From Prinsepia uniflora (taxonomy: Eukaryota > Streptophyta > Magnoliopsida > Rosales > Rosaceae): a stretch of 64,000 nucleotides of DNA. Below are positions 44,251 to 54,042 of this stretch, one piece after another. The notes under the pieces are model-generated. The model ran no database searches and was not told the origin of the DNA. It saw only the letters and a list, made by a program, of their open reading frames with translations. Both the position numbers and the translations under genes were made by a program. The number at the start of each line of letters is the position of its first letter. Position 1 is the stretch's first letter. The stretch spans positions 29,423,566-29,487,565 of the forward strand of contig CM064871.1 in assembly GCA_032719365.1 (NCBI GenBank), read 5' to 3'.

Positions 44251-45670
44251 GGAAGTCAACGCATTCTGTAGCACATCTACGGACGGTTCATTTACCACTT
44301 TTGGTTGAACTCCGTAAGACTAGCATTGATCTGGGCTTGGATGGCCAAGGTGTTTTACTGGCTAGCTTTCATGTGAGACCACTTCTGATCGATCGGATCG
44401 TTGAGGCTCAATCTCAAGATCCTGTCTCATGTGTACTTCGGATTGAAGTGGAAGCCGGCGAGCGGCTAGATTTCACAGTTAGGGAGGATGGAGCTTTGCT
44501 AAAACAAGGGCGGTTGTGCGTGCCCGACGTTGAGGCACTGAAGAAGGAGATCTTGGAAGAAGTTCATAGTTCGGCCTACGCGATGCATCCTGGTGGGACC
44601 AAGATGTATCGTACCTTGCGAGAGCACTACTGGTGGCCGGGGATGAAACGGGAGATTGCGAGTTTGTCAGCAGGTGTCTGATTTGCCAGCAAGTGAAGGC
44701 TTAGAGACAACGACCTTATGGAGCCTTGCAACCACTACCTATTCCGGAATGGAAATGGGATCACTTGACAATGGATTTTGTGTTTGGACTTCCTAGGACA
44801 CCCAGGGGTCGCGATGGAGTTTGGGTGATTGTGGACAGGCTTACGAAATCAGCTCATTTCTTGCCAGTGCGAGAGAACTTCAGGATGACACAGTTGGCCC
44901 AGTTGTTTATTGACGAGATCATCCGTTTGCACGGTACTCTGGAATCAATAGTTTTTTACCGAGACCCGAGGTTTACTTCTCGATTTTGGCAGAGTCTGCA
45001 GGAAGCAATTGGGACGAAACTTCGTTTCAGTACTGCATTTCATCCTCAGACTGACGGCCAGTCTGAGCGGACCATCCAGACCTTGGAGGATTTGATGCGA
45101 GCTTGCGTTTTGCAATTTCAGGACACTTGGGAGTCACATCTAGCCTTGATGGAATTTGCCTACAACAACAGCTATCAGGCGAGCATTGGGATGGCTCCTT
45201 ACGAAGCCTTGTACGGACGGCAGTGCAGAACTCCGTTGTGTTGGACGGACGTGGGTGAAAGGAAGCTGACTAAATCCGAATTGGTGGAACTGACGACCGA
45301 GAAGATCAAACTCATCAAGGATCGGCTCAAGGCAGCCCAGGATAGACAAAAGAGCTATGTGGACTATCGGATTCGAGATTTTGAGTTTGCGGTCGGAGAT
45401 CGGGTATTTCTGAAATTGTCCCCTTGGAAGGGTGTGGTGAGATACGGCAGGCGAGGGAAGTTGAGCCCTCGTTATATTGGACCATATGAGATTACCGAGA
45501 GGATTGGCCCGGTGGCCTACTGGTTGGCACTACCGCCAGAGCTGTCGAGGGTCCACGATGTTTTTCATGTGTCGATGTTGCGGAAATACATGTTCGACGC
45601 ATCGCATGTACTGGAGGAACAACCCATTGAACTTCGAGATGACTTGAACTTCGAGGAACAGCCGGTGTAG
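44251..45670 (+). pseudogene. pol: Element E integrase
   Basis: The N-terminal zinc finger half 'SSAYAMHPGGTKMY' and 'YWWPGMKREIA' end at a frameshift near 44660. The finger's Cys pair ('CLICQQ') is in the next frame, followed by TAG 44702-44704. Then an open core from about 44726: 'TMDFVFGLPR' (D), 'VFYRDPRFTSRFW' (D), 'HPQTDGQSERTIQ' (E), then the GPY/F module ('RYIGPYEITERIGPVAY') and 'VFHVSMLRKY'. TAG at 45668-45670 cuts off the chromodomain. It inserts element cDNA; the catalytic triad is intact but the frame is not. Confidence 0.95.
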
Positions 45671-45811
45671 ATTTTGGATCGAAAGGATAAAGTACTACGT
45701 CGGAAGACCGTTCCCCTGGTAAAGGTTCTCTGTAGGAACCAGAATGTGGAGGAAGCGACATGGGAACCCGAGGCGCAGATGCGAGAACAGTTCCCCTACT
45801 TGTTTCCTTGA
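45671..45811 (+). pseudogene. pol: Element E chromodomain-like C-terminus
   Basis: In frame after the TAG: 'ILDRKDKVLRRKTVPLVKVL' and 'NVEEATWEPEAQMREQFPYL', ending TGA 45809-45811. This chromodomain-type tail marks chromoviruses (Tekay/Del group) and is thought to steer integration to heterochromatin. That fits the insertion bed seen here. Confidence 0.9.
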
Positions 45812-45832
45812 AATTTCGGGACGAAATTTCTT

Positions 45833-45844
45833 AAGGGGGGAGAT
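45833..45844 (+). other. Polypurine tract of E
   Basis: aaggggggagat immediately before the 3' LTR. Confidence 0.93.
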
Positions 45845-48800
45845 TGTAACGCCCCGGACGTTCTGGAAATGTAATATTATAAAATATTGAATAAAATGAA
45901 GTTTTTACCCCTGTGATTTGTGTGGTCAATTTGTTGACTTTTGATTGGGAGGTCGAACGGACGTGGAGTGATGACCGTGACGTAGTTCGGGACGTCACGA
46001 GTTCATAGACAGGTGGCACGTTAGATTCGGACGAACAGGGTGAAAGTTATGATGTTTGGAAGTTCAGGGGCATTACCGTAATTGGGCGTTATTAAGGGGA
46101 AAAGTTGACTTTTTTGCTTGACAATTGATTTGCATTTGACTCGAAGACCGTTATGTTCGTCTCAACGCCCTGAGTACAACGACGGGCGGCACGCGCGAAA
46201 CGGACGTCGGATGACCGAGTTACGGGTCACGGAAGTTGGAGGGCATTTTGGTAAATATTGCACAGAAGGGCATTTTGGTCATTTCACGGTGGCTACTGTA
46301 GCACCACCGTGAGAAACAGAGCGCGGCCGTGGTGTTTTTGAGCGTGCATTTGTTTATGGCTAAGTGGACTGGTGAGTGGGTTTAGTTTATGGATTTTGAG
46401 GTTGTGGGAAACAGCCATGCGTGTCTGTGCAGAGACTGAGTGCACAGGAGGAACGAGAAATGGCTGTGGTCTCTGTGTTTGCGGGAAACCGTTTTTAGAG
46501 GCCTCAGTTGGTCTCCCACGGGCTGTTGGCCACACCGATCGAATAACTGAGTATGGGAGTGGAGTGAGGATTGAGTTAGGGTCATTTTGGTTCAATTTGG
46601 AAGCTGAGCTTGAGAGGAACCGTGAGAGAAACCGTGAGCAAACCGTTTCGGGTTTTTGGGGGGAAATCGCAGAGTTCAATTTCTAAGGGTCGAGGGATCA
46701 ATCTAAACACACTGTGAGTCTTCTGGGAGTGACAGAATCTCGGCCGTGCAAGAATTGAAGGGATTCGAGCACGGATTGCCCAAGAACCCAGGGTCCAGTT
46801 CGAAGGAAAAACCAGTTGGAGGGAAAATTGAAGATCAAATTGTAGGGACATTCGAGCTAAACCAAGGGCCATTCTAGTCTTCTGGCAACAAAAGGAAACC
46901 AACCACGTCGATTTTGAGGGACGACACTCTCGAATTGGCCAAGAACGGAGTTCCCTGGTTCTGAGTATTTTCGAGCTTGAGGTCGACGACTTCCAGGTAA
47001 CGGTGAGCCCAATTGATTGTACCAGTGTGTTCGTATAAGTTTCCTTAAGCTACTGGTGAAATTAATTTGAGTATGGAGTCAGTTTGGGTGAGTTTCAGAG
47101 GTCGACTTGTTCGACTGTGTGAGCTTGAGATGGGTCGATTTAGTATAAGTCGAGGTTAACCAATGATGCAGACCTAAAATAAATGGGTTAGAGAAGATAA
47201 TAGGATTGAAAACGGGAGGAATTGACTGAGAATTGAGCTTGAACTGGTCGGGTTGAGTCGCGGGTATAGACCCGTTTATCAGTCGATTCGGGTAAGGACG
47301 AAGATACTGTAGCTTGGCGCGTGGCCTTCACGCGCAGCCACTTTGGGCGGCGCGTGGCCTTCACGCGCAGCCACTTTGGGCGGCGCGTGACGGCGCGTGT
47401 GACGTCAACTCCGATCACGGTCAACATGAGAAATAATCCTTTCAGTCTAATTAACATTTTCCCTTTAGGATTCGAGTTGTTCGGAGTCGTTCGGGATAAT
47501 CTCGGGAGCCCGGAAGTTTAGGTCCTTAAGGTTTATTTTGCCGAAAAATCCGGGAAATTAGGGAAAAATCATACGAGCTATTTGAGGATGTTTGTAACCC
47601 TTCTTGTACATTTTTACAGGCCCGGACACTTCCGAAGCTACGGAGGAGCACGCGGGACGCGATTGACGCGTCCTAAAACCGTGAGTGGACTTTTTGATTT
47701 TCTAAATTGGGCATGCATGACTATTCTGCTTATTTATCTCATGGTTTTACATATGATTTTATGATGGTGATATGTTATATCGGTTTTACGTGTTTTTCAC
47801 GTTTTTCGAGATATTTACCGTATTTCACGCATTTCGAGGTTACGGTTTTCGCTTATGCATGCGTGATGATTTTGATAAAGTACCTGGATATGAATATGCA
47901 TGTTTCGGATTTATGATGTTTGATCACATTGTGAAGTAATTTTTGGAAATTGCATGTGTTGGAATTTGCATGTGAGTTCGGACATAAGTCCTGTCATGAT
48001 GAGAAATGTTTTTGGAATAATGTTGGAAAAAGGTTTGTGATGAATCCTGGTTTATTGAGTTTGAAAACGGTTTTGGGTTTAAAGACCCGGTTAATGGTTG
48101 GATCTGATTTTGGGTTTAAAGACCCGGTTATTTAATGACGGGGGCGGGCCCGAAAATTGGGTTTAAAGACCCGAATTGAGTTTAAAGACTCGTGAGTTTA
48201 AAGACTCGATTATTAAGATACCCCCGAGGCCTGTTAATCATGTTTTGAGTTTAAAGACTCGTTGATATCCCGGGAAGGCCTAAAATTGAGTTTAAAGACT
48301 CGGATGGATCCAACGGCATACTTGTGGTTATTGATTTACGGTTTACTTGATTTGTGCAATTAACGTTTCAAAATGACGGTTTCTGATACCTGGCATTATT
48401 TAATGGTTTACAGGAATTATGGCGATCCTTTGTAACGTTTTTCATTTGTTTCGGAAAAAGCGTTTTCAAAAGTTAATATACAAATTTTGAATATTTGGTT
48501 ATGCATGCGTGTTACAAAACTGGAGGGCGAACCAGATTTCGGAAAAACTGTTTTTCCTTTAAAACTTATGTTTCGGTCCACTCACACTTTGTTGTTTTAA
48601 ATTCCCTCCAGGTCGTGGTACAAGTGCGGGGGCAAGCGCCGAGGCAGGGGCGGAGGCATAAAGTTTTCCGTTGCGGAGTAGTTAGTTCACAGAGTAGGAC
48701 TGGTATCTTTAACTTGTTTTGTAATATTGCTCTGTGAAACTGTGGACTTGACGTCCAGTCGGATGTAGTTTGTTTAATCTCTCTGGTCTGACAATGGGTG

Positions 48801-48903
48801 TGTTGTAATATTAATTAGTTTTCTGGTCTTTAGGGTTTCGATTGTCAGACGGGAGCAGGATGCTTCTCGATTATCGAGGCGATAATCGGGGTGGGTCCTG
48901 TCA
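45845..48903 (+). mobile_element. Element E, 3' LTR
   Basis: 3,059 bp, near-identical to the 5' LTR. The main difference is a 33-bp tandem duplication of the hairpin module (47317-47335 and 47350-47368). Putative intron 2 at 47681-48611 has a perfect donor/branch pair (47681-47690 and 48576-48585). TSD CTTTC at 48904-48908. Removing E rejoins the copia frame exactly. Confidence 0.98.
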
Positions 48904-48908
48904 CTTTC

Positions 48909-49170
48909 TCCTTGCTTAGTATGAATAACTAGTGTTCTTTTCCCAACAACTTGGACTAGCTCGCCATTTTCCATCTTCACTTTGGCCTTGATACTTCGAT
49001 CAACATTCACCAAAAGTGATTCTTGAGCTGTCATTAGCTTATTGCATGCACTGTCTACATACCAAATATTTTTCATCTTCATAGAAGTTGAATTACAAGC
49101 ATCGAATAGGTTTGCAGGTGCTGGTGCCTCAGTCACTTCCTTAGCCATGTTAACTGATTTTGCACTCATG
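48909..49170 (-). pseudogene. Ty1/copia protease
   Basis: Minus frame with 'NIWYVDSACNKLMTA', the copia protease active site with DSG changed to DSA (49055-49047), then 'ENGELVQVVGKRTLVIHTK', which continues across element E at 38226. It would cut the copia polyprotein. The active-site glycine loss suggests inactivity. Confidence 0.9.
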
Positions 49171-49248
49171 CAATCCTTGGCTATATGACCAATATAATTG
49201 CAGTTGTATCATTTTGGTTTACTTTTAAACCAGTAAGTATCATAGTGT
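49171..49248 (-). pseudogene. Ty1/copia gag zinc knuckle
   Basis: 'YNCNYIGHIAKDC' on the minus strand is a CCHC knuckle whose first Cys codon is TGA. It is preceded by 'QHYDTYWFKSKPK'. The rest of gag and the copia 5' LTR must lie right of the window, beyond F and G. Confidence 0.85.
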
Positions 49249-52200
49249 TGTAACGACCCATCCCGAGAATCGAGATTAGATTAGTGATTAATGACGGATT
49301 AGTGAAGTTAATCAATAATTAGTCGGACGATTTCGGACGGACGGTGCAAAATGACGGTTTTGCCCTTAGAATGGGCAAAAAGGTTGACTTTTAGTTCGAG
49401 CAGTCAAATGAACTTTGACCGATGATTGTGACGTAGTTCAGGACGTCACGAGTTCATAGACAGGTGGCACGTCCGATTCCGACATCCGAGGAGGAAGTAA
49501 TGACGTTCGGAAGTTCTAGGGTATTTTGGTAAATTGGTTAAAAACGGGCAAATAGTTGACTTTTTAGACAACAAGTTACATTCACCCATTTCGAGGACCG
49601 TTAGGTAGGTCTCGATTCCCTGAGTACAACGACAGGCGGCACGCTATCATCGAATTTCAGACGGTTCAGTTATGAGCCTCAATACGCGAGGGGCAAAATG
49701 GTAATTTGCAAGGATAAGGGCAAATTGGTCTTTTTTCTGTGCCCAGTCACAATTGGACATGTGGCTGTTCTTGGGAATTGTGCCCACAGAAAATTGGACA
49801 CCTGGCTTCCTCTAGATGGGTATGGAAGCCTCTTCACCGTCTCTCAAAAATTTAAAAAATGGGTGCACGTGTTGGAAAGACTAAGAACAGAGTGAGTGTT
49901 AACCGTGAGGAATCCACTCAGAAAATTCCTTCAACCCTTCATCTATTTCTTCAGATTGATAAATTAAAGTCAGATATAGGAAGGAAATGGAATAGGTGGT
50001 GCCACCGTGAGGAGCTGCCGTGGACGGTTGTCCTAAACTGGGAAAAACAGAGGCCAGGAAGTCGTGACATCCCAACTTCCCTCAAATCCCATCCTTTGCA
50101 CTTGTTGTGGGAATCAAAGATGAAGTTGACGTTGTGGACAATCTCCTGGTAGCCACGGCGAAGCTCGACGGTGGCAATTCCCGCAACTGCTCTGTTTTTG
50201 TCCGAATGGCAATTAGACTTTTGGGGATGAGATGATCATTTTGATGTTAAGGAGGAGGCTCAGAAGGGTCAAATGAGTTGAGTAGGGCCAAGCTCGAGGA
50301 TTTTCTTGGACGGCGGCCGTGGAACTCCAAAAATGGTAAGTTCCCTCCAAAAATGGTAACTTGCGATTTAACCGTTGTTAATCAATTGCGTTAATTGGGA
50401 GTTATTTTTGGAGGTCCTAGGGAATTATTGGAACTGGAATCATGATTGGGGATGGCTAGAATGACGAAGACACAGAGGAGGAACTCTCTGGTTTTCTTCT
50501 TCGATTTAGAAGGTATATTTCAGGCCTTTATTTCATGATTTTAATAGCTAGATCACTTGTAGAGATTAGGACGAAGCTAGAGGGATAAACGGGGTCGAAA
50601 AAGATAGAAAAACGAAGGAGAACTGTGACCGCCGATTTGGCTAGACCACCCTGGACCAGACCGGTTCGAACCCGGTCTGACAGAGGTTGAAGGAGACTAT
50701 TCCTTGGCGCGTGAGGCCCACACGTAGCCCCTTTGGGCGGTGCGTGAGGGCGCGTGGGTCCCCTTTTAGGGAAGTTTCCAACATGACTTTTAATGTATTC
50801 GATGTAACGAATATTTTGACGTTGGTTTTGAGTCGATCAGACATCGTCTCGATATGTTTCGGGATATCCAAATATTTTAGGGCTCGGTTAAAAATATTTA
50901 AAAATTCGGGAAAATTACGGGGCTTTAGTATGAACATTATGAAGTAGTTAGTGACCTTATTATGGGCTTTCGATAGGTTCGGGAAAGCCAGTGATAGTGA
51001 ATGAGCCGGAGAAGCATAAGTGCACGCGTATTGAGGCAGCGACGTAAACGGTCTATGAGTAGACTTTGCTTTCTAACTTATGATGCATGCATAAATGCTT
51101 TTATATGTTTTCTATATGTGATTTCTATGTTGTGATATGATATTGATGATTTACGATTTTGCACGTATTTCAAGAAAATTACGTAATTGCACGTTTTACG
51201 AACTTTTGATTTATGTTGTGCTTTGACCATGGTTTCGATGATTTGATTTTGGGATTTGGAATATGATTTGATTTCAATGATTTCTAATGGATTTCGGAAA
51301 GTGATTTCGGGCTTGAAGCCCTATTCATAAAAAGTGATTTCGATAAACGTGATTTTAGTTTTAGAATCGAATTTCAAAATTGGGATTTGGTTTTGAAGCT
51401 TGAAAGTGGATTTGCGGATTTGGGTCCAGAATGATTATTCCGGATGCCGGCTTACGGAATGAAGGTTTTAGATTTGAATTTGGAAATGGATTATGGATAT
51501 GATTCTGGATTTGGGTTCGGGATGATGATTTAAGATTCGACTTGGAATTCGAAATGGTGATTTCGAATTCGGATTTGGACATGGATTTGGAAATGATTTT
51601 AAAATGGTTTTTGGATTGTATTTTCTGGATCTAGTTATTGGGTTTAAAGACCCGGATATGATATGTAACGGAGGTGGGCTCGGATTGGGTTTAAAGACTC
51701 GGGAGTTTAAAGACTCGGATATTGTCATTTCCCCCGTAGGCCTATTGAGTTTAAAGAATCGGGAGTTTAAAGACTCGGATTATATTGAGGCCTAGATTGA
51801 GTTTAAATACTCGGGAGTTTAAAGACTCAGATAGATCTAGCAGGTTCGATTGGTTGAAATGATTTCAAATGGGTTTTGGATTTCGAAGATAACTTGATGA
51901 TTTTTAATAATGATGGTTTTCACTAATGGTTTTCCCCTGAGTTGGGCTATAACCCGGATGAGATGGCTTTTGATGGTTTTGGGTTGAGGCCCGAGATTTA
52001 AGAAAAGGAAATGATTTCGGTTTGCATAAATGGTTTTGATTATCTCGGAAATGAACTGGTTTGTGAATTGGTTTTCATATGCATGCATTGGTTTTTACGT
52101 GGAGGGTATAAATTTACTTTTCTATAACTTGTTTTCAGAACATATTATTTATTTTTGCCACTCACAGTCTTTTATGTTTTCGATACCCTCTAGGTTGCTG

Positions 52201-52428
52201 CGGTGCGGGTTGTTGGTAGAGAGAGATGGAGACATCACACACGCGATCCACAGTGGATTCTGCGCGCTCTTGGAAGTCCAGAACTTGTGGACGGTTTGTT
52301 TGGAAATCCCTTGTCCGACTACGTGTTACATGGAGGTTGGACGTCGATTTAGCCTTCGTGTCACGCGTAAGTTAGACGGGAGCATGACTTAGCCCTTAAT
52401 CCCGGGGGATTGGGGGTGGGTCGTGTCA
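49249..52428 (+). mobile_element. Solo LTR F (Ty3/gypsy), TSD AGTGT
   Basis: 3,180 bp from TGTAACGACCCATCCC to GGGTCGTGTCA. Perfect TSD AGTGT at 49244-49248 and 52429-52433. GTGACGT/ACGTCAC pair 49428-49449; decayed hairpin about 50706-50724; gagtttaaagactcgg units 51637-51832. The putative intron is damaged: its donor reads ATGAGTAGAC (51055-51064), although the exon-like 50977-51054 (78 nt) and acceptor CCCTCTAG ending 52193 persist. Confidence 0.96.
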
Positions 52429-52436
52429 AGTGTTGT

Positions 52437-54042
52437 TGTCAGGACCCACCCCGGTTTCACCCCGAAACCCGAGGTCAATCCCGCTCCCGTCTGACTCCCC
52501 GACACAACACCCAAATACAACTCACTTAAACCCAGTCAGACGCAAGAGTAATTAAACAAAATATTCCGACGTTATCGTTTACAGAACCTAGTACAAAATA
52601 CAAAGAATTAAAACCCGATAAAGTACACGCACACGGAAGCCTTTAATCTATTCTGGGATCCCTCACGTCACTTCTATGCCTCAGACACTGCCTCGACGTC
52701 AAGACCCCGCACTAGCTCCACAACCTGGAGGGCAATTTAAAACAGAAGACGTGAGTGGACCAAACAGTATGAGAGTTCAAAACCATTTTACACGAAAACC
52801 GAGTTTAACCCTCCGTTTTGAAAACCACATGCATAACCAATATTTATGAACACCGTTATAAATCACTTTACCATAAACCGCATCATAAGAAACAGAAACA
52901 CTAGAAAACAGTTAGAAAAATCACAGCATGTGAATCATAAAACCATATCAGAAATCGTAACATCACATCAGCATTTTCCCGATCAAACCTGCTGGACCTA
53001 TCCGAGTCTTTAAACTCCCGAGTCTTTAAACTCAATCCAGGCCTTAATCATATCCGAGTCTTTAAACTCAAGGCCTACGGGGGAAATATCAATATATCCG
53101 AGTCTTTAAACTCCCGAGTCTTTAAACTCAATCCGGGTCTTTAAACCCAATCCGGCCGGTCCCCTATCACATATATCCGGGTCTTTAAACCCAATATCCA
53201 GATCCAGCAAATCCAATCCCAAAACCATTTGAAATCCAATTACCAATCTACATCCAAACCCGAATCCGAAATCACTGGTCCGATACCTTTCCAGCATCCA
53301 GAACCGTCATTCCGAACCCAAATCCGGAATCCACTTTCCTGCTTTAAAACCCAATTCATTTAATTCCCAATTCATGTTGCAAAATCCCTTTGTAAACAAT
53401 CAAACTAGTTATCCTTTAAAAATCCCAAAACCATGGCATTTTCCTCAGAAATCGACATTTCTCGTAAAACGTGCCAAATACCGAATTTTCTCGAAAAACA
53501 TGCAACAATGTAAAACCAACCAAAACATATTTAATAAACATAGAGTCATAGTCAAAATCATAAAACAATTATAGAAAACAGTTATGCATGCTCGAGTTTA
53601 GAGAAAGGGTCCACTCACAGTACTGGGCCTTACTCGCGTCCCGAACGTCCAGCCCGTTCCTCGACTTCCTCGGGAAATCCCGATCCTGTCAAACACCGTC
53701 AAAATACGTCACTAATACGTCTACAAACACTCACCTAGATTCCCTCAAAAATCACCGACTCCTCTTCGCCTGAGCTCCGCCGTGTACGCCCCCGTCACGG
53801 CGACCATCACAAACCACTCCTAGGACCTCCCTGAACATCACCCCGACCTCCTATCCTCTCGACTCTCAGCCAACCCTCACGACTTTCCAAATGAACTTTC
53901 ACGGGAAAACAGAGCAAGGAAGCTTACCTTTCGATTGCAGCTCCGCCGTGCGCACCGCCGCCTACCACGGTGCTCGTTGGACTCCTTGCAACCTCCTCAG
54001 CCTCCCCTCGCCTTGATTTGCCTCACCTCACGGCGTAGCCAC
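52437..54042 (-). mobile_element. Element G, 3' LTR, outer part
   Basis: The plus text starts TGTCAGGACCCACCCC, three bases after the TSD of F. It matches 59602 onward almost base for base, except that it lacks 579 bp present in the other LTR (60918-61500 side) at about 53753. It contains gggtttaaagaccc units (53001-53192) and the intron-like unit 53618 to 52725. The left TSD would be GTTGT (52432-52436); its partner is outside the window. Confidence 0.93.
52725..53685 (-). other. Putative exon 2 and intron 2 in G 3' LTR
   Basis: On the minus strand: acceptor TTTGACAG at 53687-53686, exon 53685-53619 (67 nt), donor GTGAGTGGAC 53618-53609, branch block GTCCACTCAC 52760-52751, acceptor TGCCCTCCAG ending 52725. 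The pairing extends to 11 bp with an added C-G pair where LTR A has U-A. An identical arrangement is in the other LTR (donor 60783-60774, branch 59925-59916). Confidence 0.5.

Noticed and set aside
53001..53192. gagtttaaagactc repeats as binding-site array of a known regulator
   Set aside because: I know no factor for this site, and the cluster's position inside the putative intron favours a structural explanation. Kept as a repeat only.
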